A stretch of 64,000 nt of DNA, from positions 29,648 to 93,647 of the IMG/VR virus record IMGVR_UViG_3300036832_000330. One strand, given 5' to 3'. The position numbers and the translations under genes were made by a program. The notes under the pieces were generated by a model. It was not told the DNA's origin, did no database searches, and saw only the letters and a list, made by a program, of their open reading frames with translations. The DNA is from a virus. This document shows, piece after piece, positions 1 to 8,028 of the stretch (within the stretch, counting starts at the first letter, position 1; every line of letters starts with the position of its first letter).

Positions 1-2
1 AC

Positions 3-116
3 TCGGCACCCACCCCGGTCAGACGCTGGACCGGCTCGCTGTCGACCACCAAGTCAGTGAACGCAGGCGACACCTTCTCGATCTCGATAGGTAGCTATAG
101 CAAGAGCATGTCATGA
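3..116 (+). CDS. C-terminal fragment of an upstream gene
   Basis: The window opens inside a plus-strand reading frame that ends in TGA at 114-116. The visible 37 residues are Ser/Thr-rich (ending SIGSYSKSMS) and show no recognisable motif. The ATGA overlap with the following gene supports it being a real, translationally coupled gene. The product cannot be named from this end alone. Confidence 0.55.
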   Translation, partial: SAPTPVRRWTGSLSTTKSVNAGDTFSISIGSYSKSMS

Positions 117-295
117 GCGTCGTCAGCGGCGTGGTAACCATGACGGCATCGACCACCATGGTGGTGACTCCTCTTCAACCACCTCCACTGGTCGACCAGA
201 TCATCGCCCTGTCCGGTCAAGATCCAGCCCTGCTGGGGGCCATGGGCTACATGGACGATGTCTTCACCACTCGTCTGGTGGGTGACATCAACTAG
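113..295 (+). CDS. Small hypothetical protein, 60 aa
   Basis: Sixty-residue protein starting at an ATG that overlaps the stop codon of the preceding frame (ATGA). It is Thr/Val-rich at the N-terminus and has an acidic C-terminal half, with no membrane segment or motif. Its stop overlaps by four bases the stop of the convergent collagen-like gene, so this is the last gene of a plus-strand unit entering from the left. Function unknown. Confidence 0.55.
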   Translation: MSVVSGVVTMTASTTMVVTPLQPPPLVDQIIALSGQDPALLGAMGYMDDVFTTRLVGDIN

Positions 296-873
296 CGCAT
301 ACAGGCCAGGAAGTTGAAGACCTGGCTCTTCTCCTTGATGGAGATGGGTTTCAGGGAGTATCCGGCTGGGCAGGTAGTTCCCGTAGGCCCTGCTGGCCCC
401 CGTGGTCCGGTCGAACCGGTTTGCCCCGTAGCTCCCTTCGTTCCTTGGGGACCGGGAGGCCCAGCAGGGCCAGCAGGTCCGCTACGCCCAGTCGCGCCAG
501 TTGCACCCGGTTGCCCCTGCGATCCTGCGGATCCGGTGGATCCTGTCTGGCCTTGTGTTCCCGTCGCTCCCGCCGTGCCGGTGCTTCCCGCTGCTCCCAC
601 TGCTCCCGCCTGGCTCGCAGTTGTTGATCCGGTTGATCCGGTTCCGGCTGGTCCGATGGCACCTCTTTCTCCTTGTGGTCCCCGTTGGCCTGTTGGCCCT
701 GGCGGTCCAGTTTTCCCCTGCGGTCCAGGGGGGCCATGTACTCCTGGTGGCCCTGCTGCCGCAGGTTCGGGAGGATTCCCCACTACCAGAGCTATGGCGC
801 AGGCAATAAATAGGGCAGCGGCGATGAGTAGCAAGGCCACCCCGCTACTAAAGACTCTTCGGATCCACCCCAT
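292..873 (-). CDS. Membrane-anchored collagen-like protein of the lysis cassette
   Basis: About 193 residues from the ATG at 873, which is preceded by GGGGAAGAGG. An upstream ATG at 936 would add 21 residues but overlap the previous gene much more. A basic start (MGWIRRVF) is followed by one hydrophobic segment at roughly residues 11-32, then about 120 residues of G-x-y repeats ([19 protein letters not shown]), then a short C-terminal cap with two cysteines. This gives an N-in membrane-anchored, probably trimeric rod projecting outward from the membrane. It is the last gene after endolysin and two holin-like genes. A spanin-like role is an inference from position only. Confidence 0.7.
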   Translation of the reverse strand: MGWIRRVFSSGVALLLIAAALFIACAIALVVGNPPEPAAAGPPGVHGPPGPQGKTGPPGPTGQRGPQGERGAIGPAGTGSTGSTTASQAGAVGAAGSTGTAGATGTQGQTGSTGSAGSQGQPGATGATGRSGPAGPAGPPGPQGTKGATGQTGSTGPRGPAGPTGTTCPAGYSLKPISIKEKSQVFNFLACMR

Positions 874-1126
874 CCTCTTCCCCGTTCTGTTTCGGCGGCT
901 TGATGCCATGTTCCGCCAGATCGAGTAGAAGCTCATAGTTGTGACGTTCCGCCTCGATGCGTAGACGACGCTCGTCGGCCAGCATGTGGCTCATGCTGTC
1001 GAGGTCTTCTTTGGCTCCCTTGCGCTCCTTGTTACGCACGGTCCTGATCGCCAGCAAGACACCCCCGATGGCGGCGACGATCCCCCCTATCCCGGCGATG
1101 AGGGCGATGAGATCGGTGACACTCAT
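848..1126 (-). CDS. Holin-like protein, one membrane segment plus coiled coil
   Basis: Ninety-two residues. Residues 4-29 form one hydrophobic segment ([22 protein letters not shown]) followed by a charged, probably coiled-coil tail ([32 protein letters not shown]). The start overlaps the stop of the two-helix membrane protein upstream (ATGA). Small one-helix proteins with a cytoplasmic coiled coil next to an endolysin are commonly holins or holin regulators in actinophages. The assignment rests on context and topology, not on a family signature. Confidence 0.65.
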   Translation of the reverse strand: MSVTDLIALIAGIGGIVAAIGGVLLAIRTVRNKERKGAKEDLDSMSHMLADERRLRIEAERHNYELLLDLAEHGIKPPKQNGEEDGVDPKSL

Positions 1127-1401
1127 TCATCTCGTCTGCGACGCCTGGTCATGGCGAGGAGCATGGTCTCCACTGGGATGATGCCGATCAGGATCAGTCC
1201 CGTGATGATGTAGGCGATGTTCTTGCTGCTGGCGCTGACCGAGTAGGTGATGATCCACACCCCCAGCAGGAAGACGGCTACCTGTCGGACGATAGCTACC
1301 CATCGTGGGTATTCCTGATCCTTGTTGACACGCTGAGCCAGCCACTCAAGCCGACTGACCTCCTTCGGTTCCTCAGATTCTCGGCCTGGTACCGAACTCA
1401 T
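1123..1401 (-). CDS. Holin, two membrane segments
   Basis: Ninety-two residues with two hydrophobic segments: about 40-57 (VAVFLLGVWIITYSV) and 63-84 (NIAYIITGLILIGIIPVETMLL). It has a charged N-terminus and a very basic C-terminus (TRRRRRDE). It lies directly downstream of the endolysin, with its ATG next to the endolysin stop, as usual for holins. It would form the membrane lesion that releases endolysin, possibly together with the one-helix protein that follows. The class is clear from topology and context; no specific family is recognised. Confidence 0.7.
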   Translation of the reverse strand: MSSVPGRESEEPKEVSRLEWLAQRVNKDQEYPRWVAIVRQVAVFLLGVWIITYSVSASSKNIAYIITGLILIGIIPVETMLLAMTRRRRRDE

Positions 1402-2235
1402 TCATGTGACCGGAGCGGTCCATGAGGTAGCCCAAGTCTGTGATCCCACTAGACCATCTACGGTCAAGCCCTTCTCGGATTGGAAGCTGCGGGCCACGCT
1501 GTATGACTGATCACCGAAGTCACCGTCCACGCTTATGGCCCATCCTCTGTGCGCCATCTGCTGTTGCCAGGTGCGGACGTTCGTGCTATCCACGCCACCG
1601 TAATGGCCGGAATGACAATATGGGCTGGGGTCCGGTCGCCCCAGGTAGTGACCCGCCGGATAGGGAAAGGGTGGGGCTTTACCTGCCGGGGGAGGCGTGG
1701 GCGTAGGTCCGGGTGATGGTGCTGGTTGCCCCCCGGCCATGGCGATGACCTCGTCCATGGGGAAGCCACTCCCGCAATCGACGTGCCCGCCCCCCCAGCT
1801 ACCGAGATCGATGTGCTGGCATACACCCCGTCCATTGGACTGGGCCTGCTGGGCGTTCAGCTTGGTCAATGGGATGCCGAAAGCAGCACTCTCCTCACGT
1901 AGCCAGGACGCCACGTTGGAGAGCATGTTGGGGTGCCTGTGCCACTCGGCGCTGTCCCAGGCGGCAAACGCACAGATTTCTGCCTGACAGGCCACTGGAT
2001 TAGCATTGCTCGCGGTCCAGGCTTTATCACCACGTTTTACGTAGACGCCGATAGTGCCCAAAGTGTCGTCTATGCCAGCATGGCTGGAGACACCGCTTGA
2101 AGAAGACGCAAAATAGTTACCCAACGACTGGTACGTCCTCGATCCCTCAGCCGTATGCAGCACCAGGAGGCGCACACCGGCCCCGCCCCGGCTGGAGTAG
2201 TTCGGACTGGGGATAGCAACACGGTTCAGCGCCAT
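1402..2235 (-). CDS. Endolysin: N-acetylmuramoyl-L-alanine amidase with peptidoglycan-binding domain
   Basis: 277 residues. Residues 1-165 are an Amidase_2/PGRP-type zinc amidase: VLHTAEGS with His27, and a C-terminal cluster CQHIDLGS...GHVDCGSGFP with His141, His151 and Cys154 as likely metal ligands. A proline-rich linker (about 170-190) leads to a C-terminal PG_binding_1-type domain (about 200-272, including VDGDFGDQS and KGLTVDGLVGSQT). It would cut the MurNAc-L-Ala bond of the host wall at the end of infection. No signal peptide is present, so export depends on the adjacent holins. The start overlaps the stop of the 51-residue gene upstream. Confidence 0.93.
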   Translation of the reverse strand: MALNRVAIPSPNYSSRGGAGVRLLVLHTAEGSRTYQSLGNYFASSSSGVSSHAGIDDTLGTIGVYVKRGDKAWTASNANPVACQAEICAFAAWDSAEWHRHPNMLSNVASWLREESAAFGIPLTKLNAQQAQSNGRGVCQHIDLGSWGGGHVDCGSGFPMDEVIAMAGGQPAPSPGPTPTPPPAGKAPPFPYPAGHYLGRPDPSPYCHSGHYGGVDSTNVRTWQQQMAHRGWAISVDGDFGDQSYSVARSFQSEKGLTVDGLVGSQTWATSWTAPVT

Positions 2236-2381
2236 CTACGATCCTCCTCATCGTCCAGGGGAGTCTTGGCATGATCGTGGATTGGTTCCTTGTTCGGCTC
2301 TTCCGCGGGATCGGGCCATAGGACACCGACGCTCTCGTGGAAATTCTCGGGATCTGGATCCCGCGATCGATCTCTTTCCAT
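2226..2381 (-). CDS. Small acidic hypothetical protein, 51 aa
   Basis: Fifty-one residues, very rich in Asp, Glu and Arg (MERDRSRDPDPENFHESVG), with no membrane segment. The ATG is preceded at good distance by AGGAGCT, and its stop overlaps the endolysin start. It sits just upstream of the endolysin in the late minus-strand operon. No family recognised. Confidence 0.6.
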   Translation of the reverse strand: MERDRSRDPDPENFHESVGVLWPDPAEEPNKEPIHDHAKTPLDDEEDRRWR

Positions 2382-2388
2382 GTAGCTC

Positions 2389-2568
2389 CTAGTTGATCTG
2401 TTCGCCTGTGGTGGGGTTGAACTCGCTGGCAGGGTCTTCGGTGCCGGGAGGAACGTCCTCTTCCGGCTCTGGGGTCTCCTCTTCCGGCTCTGGGGTCACC
2501 TCAGCAGACTTCTCTGTCTCGGTGTCGGGGCCTTCACCCTCAGGCGTTGGCTCTTCAGTGGTGGACAT
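2389..2568 (-). CDS. Small Glu/Pro-rich hypothetical protein, 59 aa
   Basis: Fifty-nine residues, strongly acidic, with a tandem internal repeat (TPEPEEETPEPEED). It is probably unstructured. The ribosome-binding site is weak. It lies between the collagen-like protein gene and the 51-residue gene in the same operon. Function unknown; short acidic linker-like proteins are frequent in phage structural operons. Confidence 0.5.
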   Translation of the reverse strand: MSTTEEPTPEGEGPDTETEKSAEVTPEPEEETPEPEEDVPPGTEDPASEFNPTTGEQIN

Positions 2569-2609
2569 GGTCTAAAGGTAGTTCTCGACTGGTCGACGCT
2601 CGGCGTCAA

Positions 2610-3413
2610 CTAGTTCGCCCACAGTTCGGCGTAGATCGTCATGGCACCAGCAGACACAGGCGTGTACTGGTAAAGAGCGACCCTCTCTCCTGGCCGGATG
2701 GCAGGAGCTTCGGTGCTACGGATGTACTGACCGGAGAAGGTGCCCCCACCGCTCACCTGTGACCCACAAACGACGTTGTTCGCGCTGTCATAAACCATCA
2801 CGTAGATCTGCCCACCGGTCTCGTTGGCAGTGCAGTTCTCCCGATAGGTGAAGATGACCGAGTGCAGGTTGCCGTCGTTGGGGGCGGTCCAGGTCACGAT
2901 GTCCTGGGTTCCGTTGACGAGGGCCACGCCACTCGCTCCGGTAGAGGCGACACGCTGTAAGCCGGCAGCCGTCCCCGCAGGACCGGTCGCTCCAGTCGGA
3001 CCAAGTGGCCCCTGTGCCCCGGTAGGTCCGACCTGACCCTGCACCCCTTGAGGCCCCAAAGGACCGGGTATTCCCTGGACGCCCTGAGGTCCGACCGCGA
3101 TGTCCAGGGCCATCCAGCCCTGGATCGAGTCGTAGAACCAGACCACAGGCGGGGTGCCTACCAGCCACACCATGCCGGCCTGAGCCGGCGTAGGAACAGC
3201 GGGTAGGTGGGTGTTGTCAGCGACTGATCCGGCGACGAGGAAGCCGCCTGGAGGCCCCTGTGGCCCGCTGGGACCGACTGGGCCGGCGGGACCGGTTGGC
3301 CCCTGCATCCCACCTGGACCCTGTGGCCCTGGTTTGCCTGGAGGCCCAGGTAGTCCTGGGACAGTGATCTCGATCACGTCCGCAGTCGGCCCGGTGACCG
3401 TGATGTCACTCAT
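2610..3413 (-). CDS. Collagen-like virion protein with globular C-terminal domain
   Basis: 267 residues from the ATG at 3413; the frame is open further upstream, but that region codes for the preceding protein. Residues 1-20 ([20 protein letters not shown]) precede two blocks of G-x-y collagen-like repeats (about 20-60 and 115-155) separated by a segment resembling a fibre linker domain ([24 protein letters not shown]). The last 110 residues form a beta-rich globular domain of jelly-roll/C1q type. This is expected to be a trimeric appendage or decoration of the virion. It overlaps the upstream gene by eight bases. Confidence 0.75.
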   Translation of the reverse strand: MSDITVTGPTADVIEITVPGLPGPPGKPGPQGPGGMQGPTGPAGPVGPSGPQGPPGGFLVAGSVADNTHLPAVPTPAQAGMVWLVGTPPVVWFYDSIQGWMALDIAVGPQGVQGIPGPLGPQGVQGQVGPTGAQGPLGPTGATGPAGTAAGLQRVASTGASGVALVNGTQDIVTWTAPNDGNLHSVIFTYRENCTANETGGQIYVMVYDSANNVVCGSQVSGGGTFSGQYIRSTEAPAIRPGERVALYQYTPVSAGAMTIYAELWAN

Positions 3414-3858
3414 AGCTGCCTCGCTCTCCGATGGTGAGGGCCAGGTTGGTGTTGGGCTTGGCCGGCTGGGTGATGTTCGGGTCCACGTTGAAGAAGCCGC
3501 GCATGATGCGGTCCTGCACTCCGCTGGCGGTGTAGGTGGCGAAGAGGTCATACAGGTACGACCGGCCAATGCCCCAGAACCCGACAGCCTGGACGGCCCC
3601 TGGATAGTTGCCCTGGGCGAAGTAGGTCAGCGAGTCTTCCTGGCTGATGTGGAGTGCAATGGTGGCCCCGTCCTCCAGGATGGTGCAGCGGCTGGAGGCG
3701 GCGTCGAGGCGCATGACCAGTACCCAGTTGGTGTTGCGGATCTCCATGACCGCGTCGCTCAGTGGCACCAGTTGCGCCGTTTGGGAGTCTCTGATCGCCA
3801 CGGTTCTTTGCCAGTCGGCCCAGGCGTCGAGATAGAGGTCGTATTGAGCTAGTGCCAT
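3406..3858 (-). CDS. Probable head-tail connector or tail-completion protein, 150 aa
   Basis: A 150-residue protein without membrane segments or Cys clusters, lying between a 168-residue connector-like protein and a collagen-like protein in the late minus-strand operon. Size and position fit a neck or completion protein, but I see no decisive motif. The stop overlaps the next start by eight bases. Confidence 0.55.
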   Translation of the reverse strand: MALAQYDLYLDAWADWQRTVAIRDSQTAQLVPLSDAVMEIRNTNWVLVMRLDAASSRCTILEDGATIALHISQEDSLTYFAQGNYPGAVQAVGFWGIGRSYLYDLFATYTASGVQDRIMRGFFNVDPNITQPAKPNTNLALTIGERGSYE

Positions 3859-3859
3859 A

Positions 3860-4366
3860 TCACCACGTCATGGTCTGTACGAAGAAGTCCTGCTGCTGGG
3901 TGTCGTTGACCACCTCTTCGGCCTTGATCTGCTCGCCCAGCGCAGAGATGGTCATATAAGTGCCGTGGACGAAGCCTTGTTTTTCATACTTCGTCACCTT
4001 GTAGACGATGTTGTCGTAGCTGAACCGATCACGAAAATGGTTGGCGGTGTTGAGCGGGCTGATGCGAAAGCGGTCCATAGCCGCCGTCACCTGGAACACG
4101 ATGCTGGCGGTGGAGAGGACGTAGAAGCCCTCGTCGGTCTCCAAGGGGTCATCCTGGCGGAAGTCGACAAACATGACGGGTAGTACCACGGGTGGGTACC
4201 AGGCGCGGCTCGGTCCCTCGTCGTAGACCTGATGCTTGGTCGAGGCCATGGGGTCGTACTCAGCCCACAGGACGGCCTCGCCCCAGTATCGCTGGTAGTT
4301 CCGCATGACCTCGTTCATGCGGATGATCTGATCCTTCTGGTACCAGGCCGGCGTGTAGAGAGGCAT
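3860..4366 (-). CDS. Probable neck/connector protein, 168 aa
   Basis: 168 residues, mixed alpha/beta composition, with aromatic-rich N-terminus (PAWYQKDQIIRMNEVMRNYQRYW). It resembles in size and place the neck proteins that join portal and tail in contractile-tailed phages. It overlaps the preceding gene by one base and is separated from the next by one base. The call is from context. Confidence 0.5.
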   Translation of the reverse strand: MPLYTPAWYQKDQIIRMNEVMRNYQRYWGEAVLWAEYDPMASTKHQVYDEGPSRAWYPPVVLPVMFVDFRQDDPLETDEGFYVLSTASIVFQVTAAMDRFRISPLNTANHFRDRFSYDNIVYKVTKYEKQGFVHGTYMTISALGEQIKAEEVVNDTQQQDFFVQTMTW

Positions 4367-5007
4367 CAGAACAGCTTCCCTTGTGCTGACTTTGGCTTGA
4401 GCTTGGCTTTGCGCTTCTTGTCGGCTGCCGCCCTCTGAGCTAGCTCCTCCCGCTGATAGGGGTGGAAGCCGTAGTGGACGTTCTCCCAGATGGGAGGTTC
4501 ATGAGCAGGCTTGCCTAGTGGGGCGTGTACCTCTTCGGTGCGGTAGTTGGCCCAGACATCAGGCTTGAGGTCTGGTCGCACCCGGTTGGAGAAGCGTTCG
4601 CCGGCCTCAGAGCGTTCGGGTGAGTGGATGGGCACGGTCTCCTGGCCGAAGTTCCAGTAGTGCGCTGAATGAAATAGCGCGCCGGCCAGGCCCCTGGCTC
4701 TGGCATCTCCCTCTTTGGTGTGCCCGGTGGCGAGGTTCTCCACCATGGTGACTTCACCAGGGGTACCGGACCCTTTCCTGGCCCAGGACAACTCTGCCGC
4801 CACTGAGGGGTACTTCGGGTGCGATACGTCGACCGCAGCCAGGTGATGCTCGTGCGGTGACTGCTGCATATCGAGCATGTAGCCGTGGGCTATGGGACCG
4901 GCCCAGGGGTGGGCCAGGTGTTCCATGCCAGGCAGGGCTAGTTGGTGCGGGTTGATCTCGCGCTTGGTGCCGGCGAACTGCTCAGGGTTGAGGGCCTCGT
5001 GACTCAT
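4366..5007 (-). CDS. Tagged protein with degenerate GNAT-like domain (MSHEALNPEQF tag)
   Basis: 213 residues. It begins with the tag MSHEALNPEQF shared by five other proteins in this window. Residues 90-150 follow the layout of the two GNAT-type acetyltransferases at 35561 and 37609: a strand (GEVTMVENLAT), a glycine/arginine loop before a helix (EGDARARGLAGALFHSAHY), then HSPERSEAGERFSNRV, matching their HSxxRTxxGxAWAR block. The acetyl-CoA loop is poorly kept, so activity is doubtful. It ends in a Lys-rich tail terminating in QGKLF. It lies among neck genes, consistent with a virion-associated protein. Confidence 0.6.
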   Translation of the reverse strand: MSHEALNPEQFAGTKREINPHQLALPGMEHLAHPWAGPIAHGYMLDMQQSPHEHHLAAVDVSHPKYPSVAAELSWARKGSGTPGEVTMVENLATGHTKEGDARARGLAGALFHSAHYWNFGQETVPIHSPERSEAGERFSNRVRPDLKPDVWANYRTEEVHAPLGKPAHEPPIWENVHYGFHPYQREELAQRAAADKKRKAKLKPKSAQGKLF

Positions 5008-5609
5008 CGAGCCAACCTGTGCGCCACAGTGCGGTGATGACCCTCAGCGAGCCAGGTCTTGCCTCCATGCTCGTAGGTTTCTGGCTCGTAAGGCACGCTT
5101 TCACCGGGGTAGTCCGGGTCATGTCGCGGTACATCACCCTGGGCGTACTCCCGCAGGGTGGGCAAGTGGAGGTGGGCCTGGGATGTCCAGACTTCGCCAT
5201 GTGGATAGCCACGGCTCTCCCCGTACCCCTCAGCGGCACCGACGAGGTGGGGGGCAGCTACGAGGGGATCGGTATAAGGCTTGTGGGCCTCAGGGTTACG
5301 ACTGGTCTGGCGAATATCAGCCTGGGCGAAGACATGCTTGGCAACTCGGCCTCGGATCACATCAGGAGCTTCTTCACCACCCAGGGAGGGATGTACCCCT
5401 AGCAACTGGGCGACATTCTCAGGCTCTTCCTGGAAATCCCGCCAGGGGCGAGGGTCACCTCTACGTGCTGCTGTCTGCGCTCGCCCCAGACGAGCTTGGT
5501 TCTCAGGATCGAGCTTGGGCCGGTTGGCTGCGATGTGTTCTTGCACGCCTGTGGTGATGCGGTTCTTCCACTGCTCAAACTGCTCGTCGTTGAGAGCTTC
5601 GTGGCTCAC
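5004..5609 (-). CDS. Tagged protein with ParB/Srx-like C-terminal motif (MSHEALNDEQF tag)
   Basis: 201 residues from a GTG start. The N-terminus (MSHEALNDEQFEQWKN) carries the shared tag. The middle is helical and charged. The C-terminal GKTWLAEGHHRTVAHRLA matches the GHHR-A core of ParB/sulfiredoxin-fold nuclease domains, as in the 35074 product (YVLDGHHRVAGAM). Members of that fold bind nucleotides or cleave DNA; no more precise activity can be claimed. It overlaps the next tagged gene by four bases, so two tagged proteins are made in tandem. Confidence 0.6.
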   Translation of the reverse strand: MSHEALNDEQFEQWKNRITTGVQEHIAANRPKLDPENQARLGRAQTAARRGDPRPWRDFQEEPENVAQLLGVHPSLGGEEAPDVIRGRVAKHVFAQADIRQTSRNPEAHKPYTDPLVAAPHLVGAAEGYGESRGYPHGEVWTSQAHLHLPTLREYAQGDVPRHDPDYPGESVPYEPETYEHGGKTWLAEGHHRTVAHRLAR

Positions 5610-5610
5610 G

Positions 5611-6723
5611 TCACCACCAGCCGACCCAGCCTGTATTGATGGTGGTGTAGGCCCAGTAGTACCCGTAGCCGGTGGTGGGGTCCACGTCCCTGGTGGGGTC
5701 GATATTGGTGCTGGGCTGGAGGGCCACGTAGCGACGGTTCTGGTAGTCGATGAGATCCTGGGGTTGGTAGGTGTGTGTGGAGTTCCACAGGCCCTGGTAG
5801 CTGTACATCTTCTGGGTCACATCGATCTGTGGCATCTCCCGCTGGGGCCAGGTCAGGTCGTCGTACTCCTTGGACCGGTAGATGGGCACCAGCCGCTTGG
5901 TGGTGCGCGACACCCGCCGCAGCCTCGATTGGGTGATGCGGTACAGGCCCACGCCCAGGGCGCTCGACAGTGCCATGTACTGGCCGTTGAGCCGGTCGAT
6001 CATCTGGGTGATCTGATTGAAGGTCTGGCTGATCGGGATGGTGACGCCGTCCGGTGTATGGACATCGTGCTGCTGGGCTACGCCAGTGGCGATGTCCCAC
6101 AGGGCCATGACCGTGACCAGGATGGAGATGGGGTACTCCTCCACCTCAGTGATCATCATGGGGGCCGGTGTCCCGTAGTCGATGGGCTGGCCGGTAGTAC
6201 CCAGTGGAGGAGGTAGTACCGGGGGGTAGCCCTCATCGATCTCGCCGGCTGGGCTGGTGCCATAGGTGTGCTGCACATAGGCCGTGCGGACGTAGAGGTC
6301 AAGCTCGGCGGGCAGCAGGTCACGGTAGTAGGTGCCCTGGGCCACCAGGAGCATGCCGATGGCGGGGGCCTGGGTGAAGACCAGGACGCCACCATGCTCG
6401 TCCAGGACGTAGTCGAAGCCCAGGTTGGCTGAGGTAGTACCTCCTGCCGTGGTGTCGGTCAAGACCACCTGGAGGTTGGACGATGACACGTTCTCGACGG
6501 GAAGCTCAAAGCGAAAGGCCACGCCAGAGCAGGTCTGCCGGCAGATGAAGGGCCGGGGCAGATCCCGAAGTCGGAGTCGCGCCATCTGGGCGATCCGCTG
6601 CGTCGAAGAGGGGCTGACCGGCGGGTAGGCCAGCCCCTGATCGGTGTCGGGGTACTGCCCCGGCGATCCTGCCGTGATGTCATATGGGTTCGGAAGCCCG
6701 GAGACCGGCCCAGAGACTGACAC
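5611..6723 (-). CDS. Virion structural protein with carbohydrate-binding-like C-terminus, first gene of late minus operon
   Basis: 370 residues. The GTG start lies exactly six bases after a TAGCCT hexamer, so the mRNA is probably leaderless. The protein is beta-rich (FRFELPVENVSS, YVLDEHGGVLVFTQAPAIG). The C-terminal 60 residues (WNSTHTYQPQDLIDYQNRRYVAL) look like a CBM5/12-type module, often used by phages for surface polysaccharide contact. It heads the operon that includes neck-like proteins. A neck, whisker or decoration role is likely but unproven. Confidence 0.6.
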   Translation of the reverse strand: MSVSGPVSGLPNPYDITAGSPGQYPDTDQGLAYPPVSPSSTQRIAQMARLRLRDLPRPFICRQTCSGVAFRFELPVENVSSSNLQVVLTDTTAGGTTSANLGFDYVLDEHGGVLVFTQAPAIGMLLVAQGTYYRDLLPAELDLYVRTAYVQHTYGTSPAGEIDEGYPPVLPPPLGTTGQPIDYGTPAPMMITEVEEYPISILVTVMALWDIATGVAQQHDVHTPDGVTIPISQTFNQITQMIDRLNGQYMALSSALGVGLYRITQSRLRRVSRTTKRLVPIYRSKEYDDLTWPQREMPQIDVTQKMYSYQGLWNSTHTYQPQDLIDYQNRRYVALQPSTNIDPTRDVDPTTGYGYYWAYTTINTGWVGWW

Positions 6724-6731
6724 ACACCCAG

Positions 6732-6775
6732 GCTAGGTCCGGGTGGTCAGGGGGGACGCGACACCCGGACCTAGC
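6732..6775. promoter_or_regulatory. Divergent late promoter region with 14-bp inverted repeat
   Basis: Perfect inverted repeat: GCTAGGTCCGGGTG at 6732-6745 and CACCCGGACCTAGC at 6762-6775. On the minus strand it ends in TAGCCT (6730-6735), six bases before the GTG at 6723. On the plus strand it ends in TAGCAT (6773-6778), about 70 bases before the ATG at 6849. Each arm thus places the same element over an outward-facing -10, so one regulator could switch on both structural operons. Confidence 0.7.
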
Positions 6776-6848
6776 ATTGTGGCTATCCGGTCTGATTCCA
6801 CCGGTCAGGTAGTACAGCTAGAAAATGCCCAGCCTTTTGTGAGGAAAA

Positions 6849-7265
6849 ATGCCTTCCTCGTCGTATAACTGCGTCAAAAAATCAGACGTGGCAAAGCTGG
6901 GAAAAGCTGTCTCTCAATACAAGAGGATCTCGGATTCCAAGACGGTCAGGAAGCAGGCGTCGAAAGCCGGCCAGCCGTTGCTGGAGCAGATGCAGGGTCT
7001 GATCCGGGGTGAACCCAGCCTGTCTGACTTCGGCCACATAGCCGACGCCATGCGGGTCTTCAGCCATGACGACAACGTCAGCGTCGGCTTGCCGGCGGAT
7101 CACCCCCTGCTGCCCTCAGCCCAACAGATGCACAACGTCTTCCAGGTCAGCGACGTGGCCTTCGACTTGGCCCAGCAGAGTGGTGAGGTGGAGGGGGCCT
7201 TCCATGACAACCTGGGCCTGCGGTCTCAGCCCTGGTGGCGACGCATGGTGGAGCAGATGCGATGA
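6849..7265 (+). CDS. Probable tail-completion/minor tail protein, 138 aa
   Basis: 138 residues; the ATG is preceded by TGTGAGGAAAA. The N-terminal half is helical and basic (KLGKAVSQYKRISDSKTVRKQASKAGQPLLEQ), resembling HK97 gp10-type tail-completion proteins in its start and layout. It is the first gene of the tail operon, immediately before the gene preceding the sheath, a usual place for head-tail joining proteins. A moderate call from layout and position. Confidence 0.55.
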   Translation: MPSSSYNCVKKSDVAKLGKAVSQYKRISDSKTVRKQASKAGQPLLEQMQGLIRGEPSLSDFGHIADAMRVFSHDDNVSVGLPADHPLLPSAQQMHNVFQVSDVAFDLAQQSGEVEGAFHDNLGLRSQPWWRRMVEQMR

Positions 7266-7302
7266 CGATAAAGGAAGATCTTCCTATATCGGGGGTGGTG
7301 TC

Positions 7303-8028
7303 ATGACCCTGACCAACCCGCCCAACGATGTCGTCCCCAACCCTCCCTTCCTGGGTCTTTATACCGAAGAGGACATGGGCCTGAAGACGCACCTCCAGGG
7401 CCTCTATGTCAGTGATCTGAACGCCCCCAACGAGACCCGCCAGGTACCGGTGTGGTTTCACAATCCCGAAAGGGAGGAGCGGAGGATCACCTATCCCAAC
7501 ATCACCATCAACTTCACCGGAGAGCGGATAGCTCACGAGCGCGAGCATCGGGGCTGGGTGGGGATCGGCTATCGGTACCTCCAGGGCGTCCCCTTCGTCC
7601 TGGGATCAGAGCAAACCCCGCCGTCCATGGAGTACCCCATCCCCATGGACTTCGACTACACCGTCACGGCCAGCGCCCGGATCAACCAGCACATCTCCCA
7701 GATCTCTGGCAGCTTGGCGATGAGCAAGCTCCATCCCCGCTTCGCCCAGATGGAGTGCCCCGGTGGCACGGTGCGGAGGATCACGGTCATGGGCGTGAGC
7801 CGCACCAATAGCATGGAGTCCGACAAGCGGCTCTTTCGCCAGATCTACCAGCTTCGGATCTCCACCGAGATCGAGGATGTTGTCACTGCGCTCGGCACCA
7901 GGGTGGCCTGTGTTGTCCTGAGCGTCTTGGGTCAGGTGAATGTGAAGCTAGATGGCGGGTTGACGATCAGGGATATGCAGGGCGGCGTCCTGTGGGGTCC
8001 GCACACAATCACATCGGAGGAAGAATAA
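7303..8028 (+). CDS. Tail protein preceding the sheath, 241 aa
   Basis: 241 residues from the ATG at 7303 (GGGGGTGG upstream). It is beta-rich with several charged loops and no obvious enzyme motif. Its stop TAA touches the ATG of the sheath gene. In contractile phages this slot often holds a tail terminator or neck-to-tail protein. I cannot tell which from the sequence. Confidence 0.6.
   Translation: MTLTNPPNDVVPNPPFLGLYTEEDMGLKTHLQGLYVSDLNAPNETRQVPVWFHNPEREERRITYPNITINFTGERIAHEREHRGWVGIGYRYLQGVPFVLGSEQTPPSMEYPIPMDFDYTVTASARINQHISQISGSLAMSKLHPRFAQMECPGGTVRRITVMGVSRTNSMESDKRLFRQIYQLRISTEIEDVVTALGTRVACVVLSVLGQVNVKLDGGLTIRDMQGGVLWGPHTITSEEE

Noticed and set aside
314-928. Long plus-strand frame rich in Gly/Pro opposite the collagen-like gene
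   Set aside because: It is the mirror of G-x-y repeats on the minus strand; the minus frame has a membrane anchor, a start site and a place in the lysis operon.
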